From: Hymenopus coronatus
Lineage: Eukaryota > Arthropoda > Insecta > Mantodea > Hymenopodidae
Reading direction: 5' to 3'
Length of the DNA: 64,000 bases
Assembly (NCBI GenBank): GCA_030762935.1
Contig: CM060886.1
Coordinates: 36,875,509 to 36,939,508, forward strand
The notes under the pieces were generated by a model. The model had not been told where the DNA came from. It searched no databases and was given only the letters and a program-made list of their open reading frames with translations. Position numbers and translations under genes: made by a program. How positions within the stretch are numbered: the stretch's first letter is position 1; each line of letters starts with the position of its first letter. Of the stretch, positions 1 to 10,989 are shown in pieces.

Positions 1-213
1 AATGGACCTGTGGGAGTTTAACATTGCGCATGCGTAAAAAACAGCTGTCAATTTAACTGTGACTTTTAATTACAGTAACAGCAGTTAATATACACAAGTA
101 TTAAGAGGTTAGAAAACCTAGGATCGCTTGGTTTCACTGTGACTCGCTTCACCCCATAGTTTCTTCTCCATACATTTAATGTTCAGCTATACTAGTTTTA
201 TCCCTACGACGGG
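1..213. other. Unassigned AT-rich spacer
   Basis: No open frame or recognised repeat is visible. A TTGCGCATGCGTAA segment near position 25 resembles an NRF-1-type palindromic site, but nothing else suggests a promoter. Confidence 0.4.
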
Positions 214-1078
214 ACTTCTGATGTGTTTCATTCACAAGACTTTCTCTACATCAATGTAACAAATTATTGTTAAAAAGCATATTCTTCTATCTACTTTATG
301 ATAATCAGATAAACATTAGAAGAAACTGTCTTAATTACTTTCTTCCTTGTAAGATGAAGCTAAATAAGAGAATACACTAGGCTAAAACCATAGTCAAATC
401 TTTTAAAAGCTGATTTCCATGTGGTTGAAATCCGTCTCTATGCAGGGCCAGGAGTTTATAGCTTCCCGTGTGAGAAAAGTTTAAGTATTTTACATCTGAA
501 ACAAATAGCAAGGAATATCTCAGAAATTGTCAATACCAAGAAAAAAATTATATGACATAAATTATGTGTTTTAAGGTGATCTATATTTTTTGTGTAGTAA
601 GTTTTTGTCTATTTGCTACGGTTTACCAATTACGCAAAATTCAGCAACATTCATTCAGAATAAAGAGGTCTTTAGAGGCTATACCCAGAAAATTCAAGAT
701 ATACGTTTTATTTGCCATATAAATATCTTTAATATACGGTATTTTAATCAAAATCGTTAAAGCCATTTTAGAGAATATCAACATTTTCGAAATTTTTGCT
801 ATGTAAAGCACAGTTTGGGGAGAGAGGATTTTCTCAAAATCTTCGTGTTGCATCCCTGGAAGATAGTAAAATTAATTACCTAGTTTGGTATTTACCGACT
901 TTTCGTTTTTGCCTTATCTTGTTCACAGATGCACGGATACAAGGGACATGGATACTTTCTTGAAAATAGGGGACCCTAAAAGGAGTATTTCCGGTATTAT
1001 CTCTGTATTGAATTTTGGGTGGAATGCAATACCTTCTTTGTACACTATGTACATAGTGCGTGTAGAGAAAGTAAAAAT
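214..1078 (-). repeat. R870 copy 1, near full length
   Basis: The copy starts with the tail block (CTGATGTGTTTCATTCACA) and ends with the head hairpin around ACTATGTACATAGTGCG followed by GTAGAGAAAGTAAAA. The (CA)n segment is reduced to a few units near 930-950. Short open frames inside are read-through of the repeat and not genes. It faces copy 2 head to head across about 165 bp of unique sequence. Confidence 0.9.
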
Positions 1079-1242
1079 ATAACTGCAGGGAAAATAGCGA
1101 AGTATCACAAAAACCTTGAAATGAGACCGCACGGTACCAACATCGCATCGCTTCTCTTCACTCAAAGAGTAGGAAAATAAAAAGTTAAACGGCTATTTTA
1201 ATTCATAATAATAAAAAGATGGAGAATATACTGTTTCGTTTT

Positions 1243-2108
1243 TTTTACTTTCTCTACACGTACTATGTACATAGTGTATAGAAAAGGTATTGCGTTCCAC
1301 CTAAAAATTCGGTACCGAGATTTCACCGGAAATACATAATTTGGGTCCCCTTGAATCCAAAAAAAAAAAGTGTTTTCAGAAAAGGGTGTGTGCGTGTGTG
1401 TGTCTATGTCTCTGTGTATCTGTGGACAGCATAGCTCAAAAACGAAAAGACCGTTAAATACCAAACTTGGTATTTAAGTTTGGTGTCTTCGAAGGATGTG
1501 ACACGAAGATTTTCAAGAAAATCCCCCCATCGCCAACTACCCTTTACATTTATCTTTTTTGAAAAATTGTTATTTTCTCAAAAATGGTTCTCACGATTTT
1601 GATTAAAATATCGTATATTAAAAATTCTTACATGACAAATAAAATATGTATCTTCAATAGCCTCTGAAGACATCTTTATTCTGGATGAATTTTGCAGAAT
1701 TTTGCGTAACTGGTAAGAGATGGACAAAGACTTACCACACAAAACACGCAGAGCACTTTCAAACACATAATTTATGTTATATGCATCTTTTTCGTGGAGT
1801 TGATCGTTTTTTTTTAGATATTTCTTGTTTTTAGCTTTATTTTGAAAAACTTATAATTTTCTCATACAGGAATTTATCAACTCCTGTCCACACAAACAAA
1901 GGAACTTCAGTCACATGGCAACCAGCTTTTGACTATCACTTTAACCTATGGTACTCCCTTATTTCGCTTCTACTTACAAGTAAGCAAGTTATAAGATTGT
2001 TTCTGCTAACTTTTTCTAATTTAGATTGAAGTAAATAGAAACATAAGCTTTTTAAGAATAATTTGTTTCAGAGATGTAGAGAAAGCCATGTGAATGAAAT
2101 ACATACCT
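1243..2108 (+). repeat. R870 copy 2, full length
   Basis: Head hairpin at 1243-1290, TTTCACCGGAAATACA near 1322, TG microsatellite near 1385-1405, and tail ATGTAGAGAAAGCCATGTGAA ending near 2108. All internal landmarks are in order. It is one of the cleaner copies and usable as a reference. Confidence 0.92.
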
Positions 2109-2456
2109 TTTTTTTATTTCACTTCCATTTGAAAATATAATAAAGTTTTGAGAAAATTGAGTTTTAAAACTTCCAGAACTCTTGGTACCAAAGATATAGA
2201 ATACTAGAAATATATAATATATTAAAGTTATGCCGACTTCTGTAGCTGCGGAAGAAACCGCAACAAGTTAAAATGCCTGGTATGAAACCTTATTGAGTAT
2301 TTCTAATATTAAAATGGTTTTAAACCTTATTGAGGATTCGTGTGTATCACAGACCCAGAAGGTATTAAAATGGAGGCATTTATATTATTTAAACGTGACA
2401 TTAAGTACTGATTCCTGGAGATTCAAACGTTCAACATGGAAGACGTCGTGTGTTAC

Positions 2457-3275
2457 CTTACTTTCTCTAGCTCGTATGTACAGTGTACATAGTGTATAGA
2501 GAAGACACTGTATTCTACTGAAAAAATCCATACTGAATTCGCCAAAAATAAACATTTTGAGGTCCCTGAGTCCGATTATTTTTTTAGAAAAGGTCAAAGT
2601 GTATATGTGTACCTATGGACAGCTTAGCTCATAAACGAAAAGTTGTATAAATACCAAACTTTGTTATTAAGTTCAGTATTTTCTAAAGTTGCGACAGTCC
2701 AAGAAAATCCCCCACTCTAACTACCCTCTACAAGGAACATTTTTCGATGAATTTGTTTTTTCAAAATTGGCACTAAGAATTTTGATGAAAATATTGTATA
2801 TTAAAGATAGTCATACCACAAATAAAATATGTATTTTGAAGATTCTGGGAATAACTCCGAAGAGTTTTTTGTTCTGGATGAGTTTTTTAGAATATTACAT
2901 AACGGTTAAACCCTAAGAGAGATAAAACCTTACTACCCAAAATTGCAGATCTCATCAAAACATCATTTATGTCATATACGTTTTTTTTGTAGAGTTGACC
3001 GTTTTCGAGATATTCATTGTCATTTGTTTCAACTTTACACTAATTAACCTTTTTCATCGGGAGCATCCAAAGTGAACCGAGCCTCAATTGTTTCATATAA
3101 CAACCAGCTTTTAAAAGATTTGACTATTGCTTTAGCATAATGTATTTCCTTATTCCCTTCCACTTACAAAGAAGCAAGTAATAAGATCAATTAATGTTTA
3201 TCTAGGTTAGTATGGCGTAGCTAAAAGAATACTATTTTGTAAGAAAAACTTGTATGTGAAACAGAAAGTTCAGTA
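2457..3275 (+). repeat. R870 copy 3, diverged
   Basis: The head hairpin carries an altered loop (GTATGTACAGTGTACATAGTG). The TG tract is nearly absent, and the tail block after 3240 is strongly eroded. It is the second of four consecutive plus copies (2-5). Confidence 0.85.
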
Positions 3276-3299
3276 AATGGATTTAGAAACACATATGTA

Positions 3300-4023
3300 T
3301 GTTGGTGTGTGTGTGTTTGCGGGCTCGCGCGCGCACACACACATACATACAGCTTAATATTTCCAATAATGCGACACGAAGATTTTCAAGAAAATCCCCC
3401 ACCCGCAATACGCTTTACTTGGGATATTTTTCGAAAGTTTTGATTTTCTCAAAAACAGCTTTAACGATTTTGATTAACATGTCGTAAGTTTAAGTTATGT
3501 TCATGACAAACGAAATGTATATCTTGCATTTTCTGGGAATAGCCTCTGAAGACCTCTTCATTCTTGAGGAATTTTGTATAACTTTTGTATAACTGGTAAA
3601 CTTAACATACAGAATGTATATCTCATTAAAAGACACAATTTATGTCATATACATGTTTTGTAGAGTGAAAAGTGTTCAAGGTATTCCAAATTATTGGTTT
3701 CAGGTTTAAGGTGCTTAAACTGTTTTCAAACGGGTGACAACTTTCTTCTGGTCACTCTTTTGTTTACTCCTAGCAAACAAAGAGAACCGAATTTCAATTG
3801 TTTTACTTAGCGACGTTCTTTAGAATATATAACTATCGCTTTAGCCTAGCATACTCTTGTATTACCTTATTTCCATTCTACTTTTGAGGAAACATGTAAT
3901 AAGATCAATTCTGACAATGTTTATCTTGATTAGCAAGCCGTAAATAAAAGAATAATCATTTAAAAGGAAAGTTTGTTGGTGGGACGCTAGAGGAAGGCAT
4001 GTAAATGGAAGACATCAGCTTTT
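3300..4023 (+). repeat. R870 copy 4, head-truncated at the microsatellite
   Basis: The copy begins inside the microsatellite (TGTGTGTGTTTGCGGGCTCG then CGCGCGCACACACACATA), so the hairpin and TTTCACCGG block are missing. It continues through GATTTTCAAGAAAATC to a recognisable tail (GGCATGTAAATGGAAGACATC). The microsatellite has flipped from TG to CA at the breakpoint, consistent with a rearrangement there. Confidence 0.85.
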
Positions 4024-4974
4024 TAGATACGTATTTATGTTTATGTGCCAAAATGCATGGTCATATTTCGGGTTTATTTTTCATATACCTAAATTTCATT
4101 CATTTCTGCATATGTTTACATAAAATAAATCCTTAACATGACCAGTAGAGAAATATATAGCTTAAGCATATATAAAGATAACCAATAATGTGTATTTATT
4201 TCCCTACATAAAAACAACTAAGTGGGTTAGGCACAAAAGACATGCGTAATGGCCTGTGAGCTTGATTACCAATTTCTCCGACAGCCAACGACGACAGAAA
4301 TCTAGAAGGCTTGTGGTAAGCCTAGGCGTGGCTATGGTATACCTGCCCTTGTTAGGGCTTTACAACACGAGAGACGTTTAGGATGGTTGTAAGTTTAGTT
4401 TGTGAGATTTTAGACGAGGATGTTAAGGAGTTAGCACTCTAGTGTAAAGGCTCCTCAAAGGTTGCATTCTCTTTGCCGTTGCTGGTGTCCTATTGTCAAA
4501 TAATAGGTGCTGTTCATTTTGATGACCACTCCCAAAGGGAGAAAGGAGTACTTACGATCAGCTATTTACCTGTTGGCTGGTTTTATAATTTCCTTACGGA
4601 GGATGCCCACAAGCCATACAAGGAAGTTGGTACCACCTTTAGCAGTGTTCTGTAGATAAGGAGGCTGAAGTAAGACAGCTGGGTTAGACATATTGAGCCC
4701 GGCGCCTAATCATATCTTCCACGTATGGAAATTCCAAAGCGCCAAGTATTAGACTCACTGAGAAAGATGGTATATAGTAGTTGGATCGGGGGCCCTTATT
4801 CTGCATCCTCTGTAAATAGAAATGCCACACCATGCTGCCATCGCAGGCATAGAGCATCAGGGGCGAAATGTAAACACCACTGATCTGCACTACGACAGAT
4901 CTGGTGGTTCAGGTCAGAAGCACGAGTCATTACACAGTGCTTATGCTCCGTCCAATTTGCAGATCAGTGTTTTA
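4024..4974. other. Unassigned sequence, about 950 bp
   Basis: This is more GC-balanced than the surrounding repeats. Short open frames (plus 4473-4655, minus 4684-4890) show no motif I recognise, and no target duplications or inverted ends are seen. It could be host intergenic DNA or a fragment of an element present once here. Confidence 0.4.
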
Positions 4975-5785
4975 CGTTTTACATAGTGGATAGAGAAGGT
5001 ATTGTCTTCCATCCAGAAATTTGATACTGAGATTTCAACGGAAATAAATGTCTTGGGTCCCTCTGAGTCCAAAAAAATCGTTTTTGGAAAAAAATAATAC
5101 CAAATTAATAAATACCAAACTTGATATTTAAGTTTGATATCTTTCAGGGATGCGTCACGAAGCTTTTGAGAAAAATATCCCCAATCAAAACTACCCTTTA
5201 CATGGAAAAAAATTCGAAAATTACAATTTTCTCAAAAATGGCTCTAACGATTTTGAATAAAATAGCGTATATTAAAGATATTTACATGACAAATAAAATG
5301 TATATCTTGAATTTTTTGGGAATAATCTCTAATAGTTTCTTTATTCTGAACTTTTCTGAATTTTCGTAACTGGTAAACCCTAAGAGATAGACAAAAACTT
5401 ACAACATAAAACATGTATATCACGTTAAAACACACACTTGGTACCATACATATTTTCTTCGTGTAATTGATCACTTCTGAGATATTCCTTGTTATTTGTT
5501 TCAGAATTGAAATACTTAAACTTTTCTTACACGGAAATTTGTAAACTCCTGGCCATGCATAGAAATGGATTTCAACCACATAGTAATAACATTTTAAAAG
5601 ATTTGAATATCGTTTTAACCTAGTGTATGCCCTTGTTTTTCTTCTACTGACAAGAAAGCAAATAATAAAGACAATTTCTGCTAATTGTTATCTCGATTAT
5701 CATAAAATAAAAAGAAGAATAAGATTTTAAGAATACTTTGTTACTGTGATGTAGAGAAAGTCATGTGAATGGAACATATCAGAAT
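4975..5785 (+). repeat. R870 copy 5, partial head
   Basis: Only the 3' arm of the head hairpin remains (ACATAGTGGATAGAGAAGG). The microsatellite is deleted (GGAAAAAAATAATACCAAATT), but the rest runs in order to the tail at GTCATGTGAATGGAACATATC. Confidence 0.88.
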
Positions 5786-6509
5786 GTTTTGTACATCGGG
5801 TATGATGCTAAGGCCGGCAAGATTATAGTAAAACATAAATCGAAGGCAGAACAATTATTAGAGTCAGGTAGTAATTGTGAGACATATTTTCGCAATACTA
5901 TACAATTTTCTGAGTTTAGTGTCAAAGACAAAAATTTAATACAACATAATCAAAAATACATATATCACAGATTAGATATATCAGTAAATAATTATATTTT
6001 GTAATATTTAATATAAAGTTCTATGTTTGAAACCAAATAACGAACACCAGTGCATTGCTGCTCTAAATTAATTTGAGGTTATACAACGTATGATATCTAA
6101 TATTTTTGTTGCACGAACTGCAGTATTGAAGTTTTTCTTCTGTAAAATCAGTTGGGTATCCACAACAGTCCAGAATCAATTATGAAGTTAATGTAATTAT
6201 TTCGCTGTAACAAACAACAGATGCAGGAAATTACATCACAGCCTAGCGCGTGTGGTAGCGGGCGAGAGTGCTTTAACGTGCTTATGTGGATAATATTACT
6301 GCGGTTAATGTGGCGACCACTCTTTGCTGTATATGTCGTTACAGCTGTCACTTTCATTTACTGCCTCACATTCCAAGAATGGCACAACAATAATTATTAT
6401 ATTTACCACAGTGTGGCTGCTCTTATTATGACGGAGGGAAACATTTATATTGCGGCTTTAACACCAATTTAAAATACCTATACACGTAAAATAACAAATG
6501 TATATGTTT
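5786..6509. other. Unassigned AT-rich spacer
   Basis: There are two short plus frames (5765-6004, 6221-6472). Neither shows a known motif or codon signature, and the first starts inside the R870 tail. No repeat or RNA gene is recognised. Confidence 0.35.
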
Positions 6510-6640
6510 TTAATCTCTCTACTTAGCACTAAATACGCTCAGAGTAAGGTACAGAAAGTATAGTTCCACTATACCGATACTTCACCGGAAATACATATTT
6601 TAAGAACACGTGAATCCAGAAAAGCTTATATAAAGGTCTG
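6510..6640 (+). repeat. R870 head fragment (copy 6), degraded
   Basis: CTTCACCGGAAATACATATTTT followed by GTGAATCCAGAAAAGC matches the conserved region just downstream of the head. The hairpin upstream is recognisable only in part. Confidence 0.6.
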
Positions 6641-6708
6641 CTAAGGAAGGTTACAATGGATTTCCCATACTGTCCTTGTGTCTGTTTATAAAATGTATTA
6701 CCAAATGT

Positions 6709-7562
6709 AAAAAATCTGATGTGTTCCATTCACATGAATTTCTCTACATCTCTGCAAAAAATTATTGTTAAAAAGCTTATGCTTCTATTTACCTTATTCC
6801 AATCGAGAAAAAATCAACAGAAAGAGTATTATTACCTGCTTCCTTGTAAGTAGAAGGGATATAAGGGAGTACCATAGGCTAAAGCTATAGTCAAAAACTG
6901 GTTGCTATGTGAATGAAGTTCCTTTGTTTGTATGGGCAGGAGGTAACAAAGTTCTGTGTAACTTGTTAAAACTGAAATTAAAAACAAGGAATATCTAAAA
7001 AACGGTCAACTCCATGCAAAAAATGCATATAACATAGATTATGTGTCTTAAAGTGCTCTACACATTTTGTGCTTTAAATTTTCGTCCATCCCTTACGGTT
7101 TAGCAGTTATGCAAAATTCCGTAAAATTCATCCAGAATAAAGTAGTCTTCAGAGGCTAATCCCAGAAAATTCAAGATATACATATTATTTGTCAAGTAAA
7201 TATATTTATTATACGATATTTTACTCAAAATCGTTAGAGCCATTTTTGAGAAAATCAAAATTTTCGAAAAAAGTTCCATGTAAAGGGTAGTCGAGTGTGG
7301 GGGGATTTTCTTGAAAATCCTCGTGTCGCATCCTTGGAAGATACCAAATTAAATACCAAGTTTCGTTTTTGAGCTATGCTGCCCCCCCCACACACATACA
7401 CACGGACAGACACACACAAGGACATTTTACTAAAAATGCTTTTTTTTTAATTCAGGGGGTCTCAAAACATATATTTCCGGTGAAATATTGGTACCAAATT
7501 TTGGGTGCATTACAATACCTTCTCTATACACTATGTACATAGTACGTGTAGAGAAAGTAAAA
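6709..7562 (-). repeat. R870 copy 7, full length
   Basis: Intact tail (AAAATCTGATGTGTTCCATT) and intact head hairpin (CTATACACTATGTACATAGTA). It carries a C8 run followed by a short (CA)n tract near 7384-7404. Its head abuts the Penelope-like RT relic, so this insertion or a deletion truncated that retroelement. Confidence 0.93.
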
Positions 7563-7565
7563 TGA

Positions 7566-8162
7566 TTACTCTATATAGCAAGAAGTTGGATAGATTAACT
7601 TTTGAATTGTATTTCTATCAACTGAAATGGAAATTTCTTGTAATAATCTAGGTAATTTTTCAGTTGGTAAATTTATAAATAGATAAGTAACATTAAAACA
7701 AACATGTATATATACTTCTGCAACTGTTAGCTGTTTAATTTTACTAATTAAATACAATGAAAGTTTTGAAATTCAAAGTTTCATACTTTTTAAGTGAGTT
7801 AAAGTTCTTTCTTAACCATTTAGAAGGGCCATATTTAGGAGAACCTGTATTATTAATAATAAGTCTCATGCGGTCATCTTTTTTGTGTGTTTTTGGCAGA
7901 CAGCAAATCGTGAATAGTATAGGATTACTGATTTTTAAAACAATTTAACCTCTCCTGGTATGAGGTTAGAATTGGCTATTACGTGGTTAACAAGTTTATC
8001 ACAAGCATTTAATGGATCTATATTTATTAGAGTATACTCATCTTTTTGTAGTAATTGCAAACCACCGGAATTATAATCATTTTTGTTTAAAATTACTATT
8101 TCGTTGCCCTTGTTTTTAAATATACTGCAGAACGTTCGTTAAGTCGTTTGATTAGCTTTAAT
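7566..8162 (-). pseudogene. Penelope-like retroelement reverse transcriptase relic
   Basis: Translating the minus strand from about 8110 downward gives a frame starting NKGNEIVILNKNDYNS. This corresponds to the (D)KGN...VxxxxDY block that precedes the RT core in Penelope-like elements. After a frame change comes CLPKTHKKDDRMRLIINN (about 7900), matching the family's LPKxHK motif and the N-x-GSP block. The next segment (minus 7566-7757) contains CFNVTYLFINLP, the position of RT motif A (normally SFDVxSLFTNxP), here with the catalytic Asp replaced by Asn. The frame then runs into R870 copy 7, so motifs B-E are lost. Stops, frameshifts and the missing Asp make it non-functional. The upstream end is cut by the Tc1-like element. 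The clade within Penelope-like elements is not determined. Confidence 0.75.
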
Positions 8163-9683
8163 TCTGGGGTATAATTTCAGGTATGTATTTCCCACATGTA
8201 GACAATCAGATTAGTTCAGTATAACATGTGTCCGGAAATGCTTCATTTCCGAGTTATGGCGTTCACAACATTGAAATTCACTGGAACGTTTTTCTTTCCG
8301 CAGGTTGTTGTGATTACAGAAGATGTTCAAAATGTCCACCTCCTGCTTGAATACAGACCTCACATCGATGTCTCATTGACCTGCGAACACGATCCCAAAC
8401 TCCAGGAGTATTGCGTATGTCCTCACAACTTGCCACACAATTCGATTCCGAAGGGATTCCAAATTCGGCACCGGAGACGAATAAACCAATGATTTTAAAT
8501 GGCCCCACAAGTAGAAATCGAGAGGGTTCAGATCAGGTGAGCGTGGAGGCCAAGCAATTGGGCCACCTCTACCTATCCATCGATCAGGAAACCTTCGATC
8601 CAAGTACCGTCGAGCCGTAAGACTGAAGTGCGCAGGAGCGCCATCATACAAGAAGTGAATGTGTTGATGATTGATCAGTGGTCTTCGAAAACGTCAGGTA
8701 TGGTGTTTTCCAGGAAGTTTGTGTACGCCTGCCCCGTAAGTCTGTTTACAAGTACATGGGGTCCAACTAATCGATCACCAATGATACCGGCCCACATGTT
8801 GAGGGAGAACCGCATGGTGATGAGATACAACAGTTGTACGTGGGTTTTCTTGCGACCATACACGCTGATTGTGGAAATTTGTTATGCCATCTCTTGTGAA
8901 CTGTGCTTCATCTGTAAATAATACGACAGCAAAAAAAGTTCGGATTTACACCACACTGCTGCAAGAACCACTGACAGAACCTAACTCGTGCAGGGTAATC
9001 TGCTGGTGACAGGGCCTGTACACGTTGCAAATGATAAGGATACAATTGATAGTCGTTCAACAGTCTCCAGACAGTCATATGAGGAACATTCACTTGCAAC
9101 GCTAACCGTCGTGTGCTGATAGAAGGAGTCCTGTCCACAGCCTCCAAAATCTCCTCCTACAGTTCTGGAGTTGTAGATCTTGGTCGTCCCCTTCCCAAAC
9201 CAGGAGAAGTGAATGTTCCATACTCGCACAGACGGGAATGGAGACGTATAAATGTCTTCCGATCTGGACATTGTCGCTGTGGGTACCTCTCCTGGTACAA
9301 ACGACGAGCCAGCATTGCCATCCGCCTTACCGTACATGAAGTGTATCTCTGAATACATGTCGCACAGTCTTAACGCCTAAAGAACACTGAATGTAACCTT
9401 CCTGAGAATGAACTATCAGAGCGCCCTCCTAATGTCTCCTTTGACGGCAAAGACCTGCGGAAAGAAAAACGTTCCAATGAATTCCAATGTTGTGAAGGCC
9501 ATAACTCGGAAATGAAGCATTTCCGGACATGAACTATTTTGATTGTCTACAGGTGGGACTTTCAATGTTGTAAAGGCCATAACTCGGAAATGAAGCATTT
9601 CCGGACACATGTTATAATGAACTATTTTGATTTTCTTCATGTGGGAAATACATACCTGAAATTATGCCCCGTATTTTTGAAAC

Positions 9684-9689
<6 letters not shown>
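8163..9689 (-). mobile_element. Tc1/mariner-superfamily transposon with long inverted repeats, decayed
   Basis: Left (8163-8310) and right (9450-9689) ends are reverse complements over well over 100 bp: GGGGTATAATTTCAGGTATG on the left matches CATACCTGAAATTATGCCCC on the right, and both contain CGGAAATGAAGCATTTCCGG or its complement. The right end terminates TTTTTGAAACACCCTAT and abuts a (TA)n run, as expected for a TA-targeting element. The left end lacks the outermost ~21 bp. The right repeat has an internal duplication of ~60-70 bp (9487-9530 and 9561-9612 share GGCCATAACTCGGAAATGAA). A transposase pseudogene on minus lies between the ends. Confidence 0.88.
8314..9360 (-). pseudogene. Tc1-like DDE transposase pseudogene
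   Basis: A DDE transposase of the Tc1/mariner (IS630) superfamily, which would cut and paste at TA sites. Reading minus from 9358: an N-terminal helix-turn-helix region begins IHFMYGKADGNA, then SISTRRLALQVNVPHMTVWR (9147 frame), LSPADYPARVRFCQWFLQQC, a middle piece with WAGIIGDRLVGPHVLVNRLTG (about 8800), the second catalytic block MYDGAPAHFS (8651 frame), the third block PPRSPDLNPLDFYLWGHLK, and a C-terminus GGHFEHLL ending at 8314. The pieces lie in at least three frames, so there are several frameshifts. The first Asp block is not in a clean frame (near 8930-8900). Length is close to a complete gene of about 340-350 codons. Confidence 0.88.

Positions 9690-9742
<53 letters not shown>
9688..9742. 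repeat. (TA)n microsatellite
   Basis: About 27 uninterrupted TA units immediately adjoining the right end of the Tc1-like transposon. The element either targeted an existing TA run or its TA target duplication expanded. Confidence 0.95.
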
Positions 9743-9748
<6 letters not shown>

Positions 9749-9879
9749 CTAACTCAAAAGAATGGATTTAATAGGCAACTAGTTTACAACATATTAAAGA
9801 AACAAGAAAACCAAAATAAGAAAAAGGAAGTTAAAATGTATTAAAACCAATAAAAGATAATTTAAAGTACAAAAAATTT

Positions 9880-10345
9880 TATTATCATCCAAAATTTATT
9901 TCCAGAGTTCAAAAACCTGTTTTGAAAAGTACAAATAGCCTTGGTTTCTAGTAATGGATTCAATTTGAAAATATTAAATAAATCACTTAATAATACTGTA
10001 GATAAGTTAAATAAATCTGGAATTTATCAAATAAGTTTTAATGACTGAGAACAAATCCTCATTGACAGAATCAATAGAAATTTAAAACACGTTTGAAGGA
10101 ACATCAAAGAAACATCAAGTTTAAACAGTTGGAAAAATCAGCAGTAACCTATCATTTTTGGAATTAAAACCATGAAATTGGACAAGAAATTTAATTATTA
10201 AAAGCCACGAATATTCAGTTGGAGTTGGATATTTGGGAAAAGATCTTTATGCATAATCATAGCAGTAATGTGGTAAACCTTGAAATACCACCAGCAGATG
10301 TCTTTTTAAAATTAATACAGTTTGAAAGTCAAGCTAAAGACTTAA
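9880..10345 (+). pseudogene. Penelope-like GIY-YIG endonuclease C-terminal relic
   Basis: The plus-strand translation near 9990 gives NKSGIYQISFND (GIY motif, near 10012-10045), then a stop and IDRINRNLKHV, which corresponds to the YIG(Q)TxRxxxxR region. After a frame change come KQLEKSAVTYHFWN (the SAxAxH helix) and LELDIWEKIFMHNHSSNVVN, which matches the family's (L)xxxE...I/L.IH...N..N closing segment. This is the C-terminal endonuclease of Penelope-like retroelements, which nicks target DNA for primed reverse transcription. Stops at several codons show decay. It is opposite in strand to the RT relic at 7566-8162 across the Tc1-like insertion, so the two are either different insertions or an inverted rearrangement. 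Confidence 0.68.
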
Positions 10346-10627
10346 AATTAGTAAGCACTTCCGAGTCGCTCCACCAGAGGTCACTAAGGTCACGTAAGAA
10401 GAAGGCAGATGTGAATGATGTCTGACCTCTACCTCCTGATGTCCCTTTAATCAGAATGGCACCTATATTAGACACTGAGTTTCCCAGCTACCTCAGACGT
10501 CTGCAAACCTGCCAGAAGATGACAATGAAGATTGTCGAAACGCGTCCCAAATTTAGTGGAGCAAGTGTCAGTAATGGACGTCCAACATGATAGCTGCACT
10601 GTATATAATAGCTTTATTTATTGTGTC
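10346..10627 (+). other. Probable Penelope-like 3' region with a structured CGAAAC motif
   Basis: This follows the endonuclease relic directly. At about 10517-10546 lies GATGAC-AATGAAGATT-GTCGAAACGCG, a short stem (GACAAT/ATTGTC) between GATGA and GAAAC boxes. That arrangement recalls the CUGANGA...GAAA core of hammerhead ribozymes known from Penelope-like elements, but the CU before GA is not conserved here. Confidence 0.4.
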
Positions 10628-10740
10628 TTTTAGCAAGCTCTACATTTTAGATTAAGTACTTTTTGTCTAACTCTTACGGTTTACTACTTATGTAAAGTAC
10701 ATTCATAATAAAGATGTCTTCAGAGCTATTCCCAGAAGTT

Positions 10741-10803
<63 letters not shown>

Positions 10804-10980
10804 GTAAATATCTTTAATGTGCGATATGTTTATCAAAATCGTTTCAGCTATTTTTGAGAATTTCAAAATGTTCAAATTTTTTCAATGTAAAGGGTAGTTG
10901 GGGGTGGGGGATTTTCTTCAAAATCTTTGTGTTGCAACCTTATAAGATACTGAACGTAACTACTAAGTTTGATATTTAAC
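10628..10980 (-). repeat. R870 copy 8a, internal fragment with (AT)n expansion
   Basis: Runs from the AAGCTCTACATTTT region to GATATTTAAC, lacking both head and tail. The segment normally reading ATACATTTTATTTG is replaced by about 29 AT units at 10742-10800. It is followed immediately by copy 8b in the opposite orientation. Confidence 0.85.
10742..10800. repeat. (AT)n microsatellite inside R870
   Basis: About 29 AT units between TTCA and CAGGTAAATATC, exactly at an AT-rich point of the R870 unit. This is a second microsatellite birth site in the repeat, besides the TG/CA site. Confidence 0.95.
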
Positions 10981-10989
10981 GGAGGCGAA

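Noticed and set aside
25..40. NRF-1-type promoter element (GCGCATGCG)
   Set aside because: Single motif without a nearby open frame or CpG island, and easily found by chance.
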